Part shown: positions 46,901-62,060 of the stretch, piece after piece
Position numbering within the stretch: position 1 is the stretch's first letter
Layout: each line of letters begins with the position of its first letter
Origin: Silurus meridionalis
Taxonomy: Eukaryota > Chordata > Actinopteri > Siluriformes > Siluridae
DNA: 64,000 nucleotides
Direction: 5' to 3'
Assembly: GCF_014805685.1 (NCBI RefSeq)
Contig: NC_060886.1
Span: 20,215,608 to 20,279,607, forward strand
Program-made: the position numbers and the translations under genes
The notes under the pieces: model-generated
What the model was told of the DNA's origin: nothing
The model's input: only the letters and a program-made list of their open reading frames with translations
The model's database searches: none

Positions 46901-49900
46901 GCCCCTGGCAGGGGATCATTTATTTACCTGCCAATTATATGGCGGCTGTGTAAAAGGAACAAGTGTAGAGGGTAGTTTTAAAGTTCACTCAAAAAAATGG
47001 GTCTGCCAATAAAGTTTGTGTTGACACTGTGTTAGCAAATGGCATGCATGAAAATAGTTTTATCTTTCGTCTGAGATGAAAAGAGCAAACAGGCAAATGA
47101 GCAGATAAGCGATCCTACATGGAAGCCATTATAAGATCATTAGCGGCTGCATAGAGTTACAGCTGGACATAATCTGTAATACTGATAAACCATTCCAATA
47201 TCATCAGTGGCTTTACACAAGAACAGATACTATCTAAAGGCTGGAAAACCTGACATGACAATACTTGTTAATCAGTACAGTACAGACAGTATTTGTTAAT
47301 CACTTAATCATCACTGTCACCCAACAATACATAAATAATTAATGATAAGCTAATTTGTTATGACTGCTTTATTTGCTAAACTACATGCGTAATAACATTC
47401 CAATTACTATTGTAACACTTGCTGGCCAAGGTGTCAACGATCATGAAGAAGGCCTCCTACGCACTCTATAAACAACACTACAGTGACAGAAGAGTACACT
47501 GAGTGGCAGAGTGCTCCTGACCCATTGCTATAAGTAATGATTTTGCAGGTAATTTCTCCCAGCAACCATCGGCTGGTACACCTTTGTACTGTAATCAATC
47601 TATTTATCCATGCATCACTGTACTTCTGCACTGGACACAATAAGTCATGGGCAACTCTTTCATCTGTGAATAATATTTTGTGCTTAACCATTACCTTCTT
47701 TTGCACAGCACAATATACTGTAGAAGTATATGACACACACACTATATACATTTCTTATTTATGAAATTATGTGCAAACATTTATTTTTTTTTTATTTAAC
47801 TTTAAATTATATTTAGGTTCAGTATGTAAAATTTCTTTATTGCTGGAATACTTTAATGACTAACACATAAACCAAAACACGTGATTTTCAATTTGGAATG
47901 TATCTCTTCTATAGCATAGTGATTATGGCCAAGCTGCTTGGTAGCAGCATGCGTTTCACAGCATGGTCTTGTGATGACATTAACAAAATCATAGCCAACA
48001 AATCCTGCCTACAGCTTCTGATGAACTCTCCTGACTGTGCATTTAGTTATTTTGCTTTTTGCATTGTGTTTGTGATTGTATATTATTGAGAATATTAAAT
48101 ATGCTAAACAAATATAATTAAACATACAGTATTTTTTTTTAATACCAGTGCTTGTACAAGTAAAAAATAAAAAACTTCTAAAGATAACGTAAAACAAAAA
48201 CAAGCCTAACATTCATTTATAAACCAGATATGTTTACATAAAAAATGAAACTGTATTAGGAAGCAATGTCAAATAAGGTTTAGGAGAAGGCTGTAGACCT
48301 AAAATCACTTCATGTAAATCCTGTAAATGAGACGTGTCCCGAGGCCACCTGCCATCTGTCTCTTTGCGCCATATAAAACATGAAGCACACTGACCACAGA
48401 CTGCACAACAGCCGCATCTGCCCAACCGCAGGCAGAAAGACATGGACAAAAAAGCACACAAACATAAACCAGTCCTGCAAGAATGGGCTTTCCTGACATG
48501 GTCGCTTTAGATTTGTCATCTGAGTCGATTTCATTAGTAGGACAGGGTAACAGCAGCACAATATCCAGGACAATATACAGAGTAGAGAGTATTGTTTCTT
48601 TTGGTTGCAATGTGCTTTCCTCTGTCATTCTTTGGAGTAGGATTACAGGGATGCCTTTTCAATAAATACAACTAAAATCCAATGGAAAAATCAATAAACA
48701 ATACAGCTTAGTGGCCTGACCCTTACCCTCAATGCATGATAGCCATTAAGCAGCCATTACGTCATTGGTTGAAGGAAAAGCAGCAGCTTTACACAACATT
48801 GCATAACAGAGTGGAGGTCGGAATGCATAAGAAAATTTTATGGGCAAGACATCAAAGAAAAGCAATATTGTTCACCATCTGGTCATGTTTCTACTACCTG
48901 AATGAATGCTTGACATCTCACATCCCCCACATCTCTCACTACTTTACTCAGAGCTAATCAATAAACTGAACACATCCAACCAGCTTTCAATATCCATTCT
49001 TTTTCTCCCTGGCTGACATGGAAATATCTAGGTTTATAAAAGAAAATGCAAATTTCTACATATCAAATAAACTACGCTCAAGCCCTCAGTAATGTGGTTA
49101 TCAATAAAAACAAATTAAAAACCTACAAGACATGGATAAAAATGACTGACTGAAGCTTTTTTCATCTTTTTTATATATATATACATATCACTCAGACCCT
49201 TTGGCTTGTCCATTTCTTCTGCTTTTAACACACTGATTACCGACTATAAATTCACATACTACATGCAAACATCAACATTAATATTGCTTTTTAAAAAGCA
49301 AGGATTATTTAAATCCCAATGTAGTGTCAATTCAAATATATATGTTGTATACTATATGTAATGTACAATTATTAAGCCATCATGACTGACTACTGAAATA
49401 TATAAAAAGAAATGAACAAGTCAATATGCAGGCCGGCCTACCTGTGGCCTATAAACTGCACAAGCAACCTGTCTAAAAGACTTATCAAATTTTGACAAGC
49501 AATGTCAGTTAATATCAGATAGTTTATTGTTAATGAATATTATCAGCACATGCTCTGATCCCTAATGGATACACAATTCCTCACAGAGAAATGAAAGTGC
49601 AGAAATAAATATTTAAACACAGTACATGCAAGAGAGGCAGTAAGAGAATGTTAATGTAGATCAACACTTACTTCATCTGACCCTGATCCAAAGATGAGCA
49701 GGTCGAAGGGAATGGCTGCTACCATGTCTATGAGAAACCACCCCTTAAAATAGTGCACAGCAATCTTCCCTGGGTGACTTACTACCTCCTCATTGATATT
49801 AACATATGTGGTGCGGAAGTTTATAAGTATGTCGATGATGAACATGATGTCCACCATTAAGTCGACAACGTTAAGAGGGCTGCAGGAGTAACCACATAAT

Positions 49901-52900
49901 CTCCTCCTTTGTTCCTCAAGATCGTTCAGCAGAAAAGCGGCGGAATATGGGGTGAAGATGGCTGTGTAAATGACAAGCAGCAGAATGAGCCAGTCCCACA
50001 TGGCCTTAAACGGGCTGTAGTGTAAAATGGTAAATTTGTCTATACGTGGAGCCTGGAGCTTGTACTCTGGTAATACGTCTGCACCTAGTGACAACACCTG
50101 GACAGAGGAAAAACAACTACATTTCAGTTCTAATAAAAAAATTAAAATGTAAAATTGAGTTCATTAGGGTCAGCTGCATGTTATACACAAAATGCAAACT
50201 GTGCAATGACATTGGGGAAAACAAATTATGTGGTTTAGGTATGTAGTTTGCATGTTCCATTAAAACTAAAATCTTCCTGAAGTCCCTAGATGTAAACAAC
50301 TGTGTCAATGGGTTTCCCCGTGACTTTGATCAGACATACATGAAAATGCAAAGGATTCTTAGGTGCTGGGAGCTGAGATGGACATGTCCCTGTAAAATTC
50401 TCTGTGTGATCCCTGAATTACAATAAAAGAAGCAATCAAAAAGCAAACCAAAAGCATTAAATTCTATGTATGGTACTGGTAGTTTGGGAGCGGAGATGTC
50501 ATTGCCAACATTACAAAGTTATTCAGATCAGATTTATCTTATGATTTTTTATCTTGATGATTTGATAAGGCTGATATTACACCAGATCTATCCGAGTTTA
50601 AGCCAACGTAACATATACATTTAGGAATGTTGAACTTTCTACTACCATCAGAAAAAAGAGCAAGTCAGTAATATCTATCAAACTTCTATTGTGATTTTAT
50701 GTCTAGACATGATTGTAGGAAACAGTGACGAATTAACAGTTAGGGGGTAGTGCCACTGCTATCTTTTCAATTTAAGACATCTATTGTTTTTTTTTTAATC
50801 TGCTATCTGCCACATCAGTGAAGAGATTTGGATAAGATTTAGGCTGCATCAGGAATTTTTCATCATCTCATATTTACTGACAACCTGCTTTCCAAATTTC
50901 ACTGTTTCACAGTCTGAAGGAGCCACATACAAAAGAAATTAATCTCCTGCTGAATCATAGCCAATAACCCATATTAGGTTGTTGCAGGACTGAGCTAGTA
51001 GCATTTTAGGTTTGCTCAAGGGCATAGAATTAGAAACTAAATTCATAAATCTGACAGAAAGTGAAGCAGTAGTGAAATTTCTCTGGAGTGGTGTTTGTGA
51101 GCACATACATATTGCGCCTTAGTGAAATTTTACAAGCAAAAAACGCTGTTATTATAAAGTAACTACTTAAAAATAAAAGTAATAATACTTAATTAATAAT
51201 TGATAACCCAAAACCAGGTTAACAAATAAGGTTGACAAAACACTGATTTTATTGGGCTTGATGGTGACTGTGTTCAAGAAGTGGCACACTTCACTAAGAG
51301 GTTGCATGCCACAAATGACTGATAATCATTTTTAAAAATGAAGGCTGACAATGCACTAATATTCCTGCAAAAGTAGGATTCTGGGATTTCTTCTCAGTGG
51401 AAAAGGCTGAGATGTGGAATTTTGTATTTTTGCTAGATAAGCATCAATTTCATGTCACCTCCAGGGCACTAAGATTTGTACTACTTTTTCCCTGTCTCAA
51501 CATTCATCTTTTACAAGGTCAGCAATAGAGTAGTTGTCCTATTTTCAAACCCAGAAAGTTTCAAACTTGTGTTGTTTATCTAAACCTGACCAGATAGGGT
51601 AAAATCATTGAGACTGAGCCTATAGTGCAAACACTTATACACAGCAACATTTGAACAAAATGCCACTGACAAACAGCAAATAAAGCATCTTGATTAATAG
51701 TCATTAATTATGATGACAGCGTGAGGACTGCTTGTTTTGTGTTGCATCCTCAGCACATTCTTTTCTTCTCATATAGTAAGGGTTGATAAATAGAGCTGTT
51801 TTCTCTTATCTGCCTCTCACACTTGCAGATGGTCACAGTAAGGTAATGTGAGAATCAGTCAAAGCTGACAAGCCAAATCACTGAATCAAATGCCAACTGA
51901 GTTAACTTGAAGAATAGTAGTTGTCTGAGCTTTCTTGGAATACACCTTACCTGTTTTTCTGTCTGGATACATTGCTGTTTATTAGTTTCTCATTTAATCC
52001 TACAGCTGTTTACTGAAAGTGATATAAGAGGTGTTGCCATCTGATGCTTTTTAGTCTACAAAATGACTGTGGGTTAACAGAAAGACATGTTCAGCACTTA
52101 TCTGCCGCTAGAGTAAATCCACTGTTGGCACAGGGGCTTAAATCAAGCCTCCACTAAGACAAAAAAATAAAAAATACAGGAAGGAAGAAGTGTGCTAACA
52201 CTTTAAGGCTGCCACAGTACTATTGAATTCTGCTTTGCCAATATTGGGGCATATATGTGCACAGCAGTAGGAAATCCATCTTCATGCTCAGATGGTCTTT
52301 TTGATGCATTGCAATGTCAGAAAGAGGGAGAGAGAGAGAAAGAGAGAGAGAGGGAAAGAGAGAGATGGGTGTTGAATAATGGGAGAAAGAGGCTTGAGAA
52401 TTCTTAACTAAACAATAGTCTATAGTAACAAGGTAACTGTTATAATAATTCTTACTGTAATCATAATAGCAGACAGTATAGTTGCATATAATGCGAAACA
52501 GCTCTTTGAATTTTTTTACACATTATTTTATACAGTAACATGGATGATTTTTGCATGTCAAGAATGCAAAAGAATTTGGCAAACAAGGGACGATAACAAT
52601 AAAATGAGAAATATAGTAAAAAAAAATGGTAAGAGGAATTTACATAAACAGATTCATTATTAGTACAGATCATACACACCCTAAATCCTCTGTACCTAGT
52701 CTCTTTCTTTTGCTCTAAAAATTTATTTAAATACATCCAAATAAATGTAATCTTATCACACTACCTCTGTGTATATTTTATGGCAAGCAGAATTCTGGAT
52801 CTTTATAAATCTAAATCCAATCGAAAAAGAAAAACAAATAAATTCTAAACACAATATTTCAATAAACAAAAACAGATTCTGGCTTAACTACTGTACCACA

Positions 52901-55900
52901 ACACTATGGATCTCACCTGTGTGACTTTTTCTGTGACATTGTGTGTTCGGTCTTTAACTTTAGGAGCAATGATGGTCTTCTCAGAGGCAGGAGGTGAGGG
53001 GGCTCTTTTGTCATTGTTAGTTTCAGAGAAGTTAAGTGCGATGAGGGGGATTTTGTTAATTGTAGTGTACTTGTTCAGGTTGGAGTCTGAGGTAGAGCTC
53101 AGAAGGCTAGATTTGAGATGGTTAAAAGGACCTAAAGATGAAACAAATGAAGAAAATAGTTAGTAATAGTTAACAATGCCCTGAAATGTAGCTCATTAGA
53201 AGGATACAGTCTTTTAAAGGATGTTTTTCCCTTACCTAATAAATGTTTTTTTTTAATTGGGGCTGTAATTTCAAACTAAAGCATATAGCAATTAATAATT
53301 ACCGTATTTTCCGGACTATAAGCCGGTACTTTTTTCCCATGTTTTGAACCCCGCGGCTTGAACAACGAAGCCGCTAATTTATGGATTTTTCCTGGGTTTT
53401 TCCCGGTTTCACAAGCTTCAAGCCAAAAAACTGAGCCCCATAACATTAGACCAATGAAATTGCTGAACGGGTTCAGGTGAACCAATTAAATTCTTTAAAT
53501 AAAATCAGATGCGCTCCCACTGAATCGGGCCGCACCACATCATAAATATGGATGAGGTTCCTCTGACGTTTGACCTGCCGCTCACTTGGACTGTCAACAG
53601 GAAATGCAAATTATTCGTCACGCTGAAAACAACCGGGCATGAAAAAAACGCACTTCACCTGTGTTCTGAGCTGCACGGCATCGGGAGAAAAGCTTCACCG
53701 ATGGTAATTTTTTAACGCACGACGATGCCAAAAGAAAAACTTTCGAGAGAAATTGTTGTGAAAGGAAGGAGAAAGACAGTGAACAATTACTTTCTTGGTA
53801 GGCTACTGTTTAGATACAAGCCGTGTAACAGACACTGTCTTACGTTAAAGCCTGTGTAAAGTTCGGTAGTTTCATATATAGACAGGTGCGGCTTATTTAT
53901 GTTCAAAGTAAAAATCTTTGTCAAATTCAGTGCGTGCAGCTTATATTTGGGTGCGCTTAATAGTCCAGAAATTACGGTACATGATTCCGAAGAATAAAAT
54001 CCTGAAATGGTACACTTAATGTGCCACAAATCAAAAACAGGCTTCACTCAAACATGCTTCAAAGTGATATGGTTCTGACAATGCACAGCATTTAAATGCA
54101 GGATTGATTTCCTATCAGACCTCATAATGAGCATTTTCATGCAAGGAAGTGAAAGGGAAAGGTTTTTTTTAGTCAGTACTGGCTAGGAGCAAATAATTAT
54201 TTTATAGTAAAGTTAAACCTCGTATATTCAGCAGGAGTTCTTCTGCACTGCACTCTAAATCAAAGTCTGACCACAGCTAGACCGCTGGGACTCCTTATTG
54301 TTCCAAATACTGTCTTGTCATTACTGTATGAAGGGTATGCCTAAGGATTGATGTTTTTGAGAAGTGAACTCAGGCAGAAGCATACATTCTCTGGACACTT
54401 CAAAGACATATTTATAAATCCACAAGTAGAGGGGGATCTGATATTGCATGTAGATGCTAAGAAGATTTACTGTGCTTTGTGTTCAAAGGAGTCATACAAC
54501 ATGGGGGACTCAGACAATCATTGTCTTTTAAAACCATGCAGCAATCACTCCAAGATTGTAAAGCATTCAATCATAACATATTGTTACCTTTCATACTGCG
54601 GCCATGGTCTGAAATGCAGGAGAACATTGATCAGCCATTAGAGAATTAAAAAAAAAAATTCAGATTACTAGTAGGCTCTGTTTAGGGGTTTATTTTAAAT
54701 TATTTTAAAGGTAATCCACTATATGGGAAAAAATATTTTAAGGTAGATCATCAATATTTGATTAACTAAATTAATGCCAGTTATGAAAATTAATCTTCCT
54801 ACTGTTAATATTTCTATATACAGGGAGTGCAGAATTATTAGGCAAATGAGTATTTTGACCACATCATCCTCGTTATGCATGTTGTCTTACTCCAAGCTGT
54901 ATAGGCTGGAAAGCCTACTACCAATTAAGCATATTAGGTGATGTGCATCTCTGTAATGAGAAGGGGTGTGGTCCAATGACATCAACACCCTATATCAGGT
55001 GTGCATAATTATTAGGCAACTTCCTTTCCTTTGGCAAAATGGGTCAAAAGAAGGACTTGACAGGCTCAGAAAAGTCAAAAATAGTGAGATATATTGCAGA
55101 GGGATGCAGCAGTCTTAAAATAGCCAAGCTTCTGAAGCGTGATCATCGAACAATCAAGCGTTTCATTCAAAATAGTCGACAGGGTCGCAAGAAGCGTGTG
55201 GAAAAACCAAGGCGCAAAATAACTGCCCGTGAACTGAGAAAAGTCAAGCGTGCAGCTGCCAAGATGCCACTTGCCACCAGTTTGGCCATATTTCAGAGCT
55301 GCAACATCACTGGAGTGCCCAAAAGCACAAGGTGTGCAATACTCAGAGACATGGCCAAGGTAAGAAAGGCAGAAAGTCGACCACCACTGAACAAGACACA
55401 CAAGCTGAAAGCGTCAAGACTGGGCCAAGAAATATCTCAAGACTGATTTTTCTAAGGTTTTATGGACTGATGAAATGAGTGAGTCTTGATGGGCCAGATG
55501 GATGGGCCCGTGGCTGGATTGGTAAAGGGCAGAGAGCTCCAGTCCGACTCAGGCGCCAGCAAGGTGGAGGTGGAGTACTGGTTTGGGCTGGTATCATCAA
55601 AGATGAGCTTGTGGGGCCTTTTCGGGTTGAGGATGGAGTCAAGCTGAACTCCCAGTCCTACTGCCAGTTTCTGGAAGACACCTTCTTCAAGCAGTGGTAC
55701 AGGAAGAAGTCTGCATCCTTCAAGAAAAACATGATTTTCATGCAGGACAATGCTCCATCACACCGTCCAAGTACTCCACAGCGTGGCTGGCAAGAAAGGG
55801 TATAAAAGAAGAAAATCTAATGATATGGCCTCCTTGTTCACCTGATCTGAACCCCATTGAGAACCTGTGGTCCATCATCAAATGTGCGATTTACAAGGAG

Positions 55901-58900
55901 GAAAACAGTACACCTCTCTGAACAGTGTCTGGGAGGCTGTGGTTGCTGCTGCACGCAATGTTGATGGTGAACAGATCAAAACACTGACAGAATCCATGGA
56001 TGGCAGGCTTTTGAGTGTCCTTGCAAAGAAAGGTGGCTATATTGGTCACTGATTTGTTTTGTTTGGTTTTGAATGTCAGAAATGTATATTTGTGAATGTT
56101 GAGATGTTATATTGGTTTCACTGGTAAAAATAAATAATTGAAATGGGTATGAATTTGTTTTTTGTTAAGTTGCCTAATAATTATGCACAGTAATAGTCAC
56201 CTGCACACACAGATATCCCCCTAAAATAGCTAAAACTAAAAACTACTTCCAAAAATATTCAGCTTTGATATTAATGAGTTTTTTGTGTTCATTGAGAACA
56301 TGGTTGTTGTTCAAATTAAATCCTCAAATAAAATTAATCCTCAAAAATACAACTTGCCTAATAATTCTGCACTCCCTGTATATTAGTATATGCCTTGTAT
56401 ATTTAAAAAAATAATGACTTGAATATTAACAAAGTTGATAATTTGACATTTCTGACACACATAATATACAAAACTAGAAGAATAAAGAGATATTCAGTTC
56501 GGTTTGTGACTGTATAATTGCTACATTATTGTTTATGGACTTATGTAATTTTGGGACCGAACACTGACTTGCCAGTTTTTCTGCAAAAAAAAAACTTTTT
56601 TACAATACAACTCTTCTTGTAGCACATAAGAAATAAGCCTGTGGGTTTATTTACCTTCACTAGCATGTCGGTCCCTCAATAGGCGTTTGGAATTGGAGCT
56701 CAGGCCTTCAATATCATGCACCGATGAAGCTCGTCTTCTGCTACACACACTGTCTTTGGAGATAGACTGTGCAAGGCATGTAGTGGACTGGGCCTGAGAC
56801 AGGCTTGGACGGTCCCAGGGCTGTTTAGGGGACGAGTGGTCGAGGGGTCCGGACACACTGATTGGGGATGAGTGGGGACTGGAGCTGATAAGGGCCTGTG
56901 TGTCATTGGCATCAGCAGGACTGCAGCTGTCCTTCGTCGGAGACTGGAAATCCCTTAGGGGGACAGAGTCATTGCTGGCTCTCGAAGAATCCACCATTAC
57001 TGTGTCAGGGTCTTCCTGGGGCAGAGACTGTTTACTGGAAACTAACAAGTTCAAGGAAGGCAGGCGGAACCTAAAGAATCTTCCTTTCCCTGGAGGAGAA
57101 AAGAAAAAATATATTGGTTATGTCAAGAGGCATAGCCTACAGCTTTGGTGTATTTTGCAATCTGGAAAGTAAAAAAAATTGCAGTAAGAAGTAGGTATAG
57201 ATATAGAACAGACAAGAAATGCATCAGTGTGGAACATTCTGTTCCTTCATTAAAAAAAAAAACATGAAACCAAATAAAATGGCCACTGTGAAGCCACAAA
57301 AGTATAATACGTCTCTGAGCTCATTCAGTATAGGCTCTTAGTATAGATGTATATCAGACAAGAAAAACTAAAATAGAACCAAAATTATAATTCAGCAAAG
57401 AGGAGGTTTAAAGGGAAACTAGAGCAAGAAAATGAATGACATTCACATTAGTCTTTAAATAGAGGGCATCGTCTCTTTCCAGAAATAAAAGGTCATAAAT
57501 TAAGAGTGGATAGAAGGAAAAACGTAAAGTACAAAAGCACATATCTCATCTGTGTATTGTGAATACTGTATGGTCACTGATTAGAATAGGAAAGCCTAGA
57601 TTTTCCACATACATTAAAGAATAGTGACATTATTTGTTTTGCAAAAGGGGGAGATTGGGCTCAGTGTCAGCTATGATATGGCATCCCTAGATAAGATAGA
57701 GCCTTGCTCAAGGGCCCAACACCAGCAGCTCAGTACTGGGGTTTGAACTCTCAAACTTCTTAAAAGTCACACAGAGCCTCAATCACTATGTCACCACAGT
57801 CAATGAACTACACACAAGACGAGTGTTTAAACTGTAAATTAAAGGCTGTATTTTTTATATACGTACATCAATTGTTGTACACCAAACTTCTATTTTCCAG
57901 AATTCTATTGTTTGATTCTGCACACACAGCAACTCTCAAGTATACATTTATTTTTAGCAACACGAGGCACAAGATGTAAGCAATTGTGTTTGATATTATT
58001 TTTTCTAAAATTGAATTATGTTGCTATGTGATGCAGACATCAGCGTTAGACAGTGATTTTAAGTGTGATTCTATCAACAACTATTATAATTTAAATACGT
58101 TTTGGGTATTCATTATATACCTCACCGATGAATAGTTATGTATAGTACAATTTTATGTCTATATTCTTAATATGAAAGTGCTTGTACTATATATTTTTTT
58201 ATTATAACACAAACACTTAAGTATTGCAGAGCAGCAGCATGCTTTTTTGTGTAAAAGCATAATCCCAAAGTCCCAGTTAACATTAGGTTTTTAGTGGAAA
58301 AAGGTTTACCAGTATGATATGTCTGATCATTATTTGTTCCTAATTATCCTTTTATTAGTGATGCTATTAACAGCTACATTAGTTTTAGTTTTGTTTTTTA
58401 AGTTTATCACAACTTGATCAAATTAAATTGTGCAGTCCTGCAGTTATGAATTTCTACAGTATGTGTTGTTGCTTTAAAGTGTGCTGCATTTATCATTTTG
58501 TTGATATTGGAAAAATGTATTGACAAAGACACCCTCCAGAGACTTGTAATAGGGCTGCACATTTTCTAAAGAAATCCCAACAGAGAAACATGGCAAACCT
58601 TTCAGTAATAGATTGTCCAGCAGGAAACAGCATTATACAGTTTTTTTTATAGTGCCCAGTCTTGGTATTTTGTAATTTACTCCTTTTACACTTTTTAACA
58701 TTTACCAAAAGAAGCAAACGCTTTACTAAATTAACATCTAAAAATTCACAACAATTTTGTTACATAATAATCTGCTTGTGTTAATTAGCATATATTTTAG
58801 AGTAGTTAATTAAGAATTAATTGCAAATTTAATTAAAACATACTGTGTTTAAAAGAACTGTGTTAAATAGAGATTGTTTGTGGTGATGGCTGTATGTTGT

Positions 58901-61900
58901 TTTTTAAATTTTTTTTTTATAACTTTGCTTTAGCAAAGATACGGTTTAAAATACATCTATTATGTGCACCAATTTAGATTTTACCTACAGTCCTGGATTT
59001 CACTTTGCTTCAGTGCTGTATATCTAGCCATTTCTAAAATAAGAGGCATCTGCAAAGCAACTTATTATTTAGACACAAGTGTATTCACTTAGGCAGTTAC
59101 ATTTCTGTTGACAAGTCAGTATGAGGAAGCTAAACAGCTTTTCCATGCAGTATTATCAGCTGTGCTCCAAATGGTCTGACTGCTCCAGGATTTAATTGTA
59201 AGCTTGTCTTGTTGTCAGTGTGGTGTTTCATATCTTCCTCCTGTATCCATGTGTTTTTTTTTATCCAGTTTCCCTCTAATAAGATAGTAGGGGCATTAGG
59301 TGGATTATTCTAAATTGCCCCTAGATGTAAATAAGTGTGTGACTTTGTGCAGGTGGTGCCCTGCAATGAAATGGCATCACAATCAGTGTGTATTTCATAT
59401 TATATCCAATGTTCTACAGCAACACCAATAAGGATAAAACCCTTGACGATAAATGAATCAACATTTTGCATCTAAGTAACTGTGCACATTACAGGTCATA
59501 TAGGTGTGTCCATGAAGAATATTGTGTAGTAAACAGCACACACTGGTAGTACATACAATACACAGGCATTATGTTGAAAACTGTGTGGAAAAACTCTGTG
59601 GGAGGGTGGAAAGGGCCACTGTGTTGTAATGACAGAAATCGAGCTCTTGAAGCTATACAACAATGGCTTCACTCAACAAGCTCATCAATCTACACCATAC
59701 AACAACCTCTCTGCATTCACATGTACTGATGTTTAAACAAGTGCTGAACATGACACTTGCCTGTTATCTGTCCCCCCTTACACAAATACAGACCACCTTT
59801 GTTTCCTGTGGGTAAAAAGTCTATAGCATTGGAAATTTGACATTCATGTTTCAAAACACCTTATGCCAACTAGCTATGAAATCTCACTGAAATAAACAGT
59901 ATAGACCAAAAATATGTTTCAAAGAAACTTTCAAATGGCTATCTGAGAACCCTTTTAGCAAATTACTGATTCAGATGATTAGAGACCTAAAAAGACAATA
60001 TTGTTCTGTCTGGCGAAAGGTGGAACATGTGTCTAGAAAAAGTACAGCTCTTCCAAAGCCTAATGCGAGTCTGTGTTCTTGTGAGTGATGTTGACAGAGG
60101 GCATGCAGATCTGTGCAGTGGAGGTTAATAATGTATAAAGAGATATTAAACTAGCTTGGCTGCCTACTTTCTCTTTCTGCATCCATCACCTTTAAACACT
60201 CAGGCAGGTCTGGCACTAAAGCCTCTTTATAGACTCAATTTACTGTTAATGCCAAGTGCACTGCACTCAAATTGAATTTTAAAATACAAATATGTTCACT
60301 CACTGAGCACCCGCAAATGGTAGAAAAAAATATTTTTTTTTGACTGATCAGGCTATTATTAGACAACATACTGTAGACTCACAGATGATCAGATGCTGAA
60401 CATCATAATGTAGGAGGTACTTTGTAAAACATTAAAACATAAGATTAGGTTCTTTGATAAGTTTCTTTTATTATTAAACCTGGTGCACAAACCCAATCAA
60501 AACAGTCATAACCGTCAAAACAGACTTGGGATCTATTAACCAGTAAAAATTACTGGATACCAAAAAACAAAATGATGAATGATGGTTTATGGTTAAAGTA
60601 ATGGTTAATAAAAACCATCATGACAATCCTCATTTTTTTACTAATCAAAAATTCATTAATAAAATATACATTTTGCTCGTGCATGGCATGCTTTTGAAAG
60701 CAGAAGTTGAACATTGAATAGATGATTCCATTTAAAACATGGTCTCTAAAAACCTGCCCTGGGATTCTAGGTGGTTGCTGCTAGTCAGATAAAACCCTAA
60801 CTACACAGGTATAGATATAGTTGATTACAAGTTACAAAGAGATTTGGGAGAGTTGGGAGGGAGTTACAGTTTCAGGCTTAAATCTTTTAAGTGTTTATCA
60901 TTTCATAGACCCATAATACTACAGCATTAACTACTGCATGCCTTTTTGTGTTCTGCCAGATCTTGTCACAATCTTTTTGTGTCTTGTCACAATCTAGTCA
61001 TAGCACACAAAGGTGACACTGATACAGAGCATTCACTTTCTTCATTTGGTTATGCAAAAAAACCCAACAACAAAAAAGAACCGAAACAAAAATACTACAG
61101 AAGAATGATCTGCCCTATTTTATTGAAAACGCTGCTTGGATACTTGAAGGCTGCAGTGTGAAACTGCAGTGTGGCAATTTAAAGGGTACATTTACTGTAT
61201 TTAGTACTCCTGCCATAAATCACAAACACAAATAGAGCTAATGTGTGATAAAAGATTGTACATATTTGCTGTAATGTTCGTCTATTTCAAAAGGTCAAAC
61301 CGTTCGAGGTTAGAAGGCTTAGCATATAGATTTAGATGCAAATGAAAACTCAAAGCAATGTTCTTTCTCTTGCCTCAGGCAAAGATATTGCTCTGTAGCC
61401 TAGTTAATTTTAATGGATGTGCATTTATATCTGTAAGTTCAGGAATCTAAGGGATCTGAATGGAATGTATTTGTTATGAGCAACTATTTTTTGTTATTAT
61501 TTGTTATGTTCTTATTGCTCAGTCAATAAGTCTTAGACTTTTCAATAAATCTAGATTTGCTATATGGATCTTCTAAGTGTACATTTAGTGGGCATTACAT
61601 GAGGCGTTTTTTTTTTTTATATACACAGGAAATATAATAACTTCTCCTGCTATATGTTGAGCTATTCTGCCTTCGCTGTCCTCTGTTTAACCTCTAAGGA
61701 AACCTCAGGAAATTTGATGATACAGGAAATCATTTTTTATCATCTCTACTTCGATGTGTATATAAAAAAATGTCCATGTGTACAAACATGCTTAAAACAA
61801 CTCACAGCAGCACCTACATATACCTAAATAAAGCATATAAACACACTCAAACATATAGAGCACACACAAACAGTGAGCAGTGTGTAAGTGTGGCTACCAT

Positions 61901-62018
61901 GTGCTCAGTGCAAGACGCGGCTTTAACACCTCCAGTCAAGCCTGTCTTGATACCTTGATGAATTTCACAAGACCACAGAAGCTTATAAAGATGTGTTTCT
62001 TCTGTGACTGACAGACAG

Positions 62019-62060
<42 letters not shown>

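Larger units (their letters stand above)
43446..49671. other. kcnh7 intron between S1-S3 and S4-S6 exons
   Basis: 6.2 kb. Contains the DIRS-like element at 43779-46088; the remaining 3.6 kb (46089-49671) is AT-rich and shows no recognised gene or element. Confidence 0.55.
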
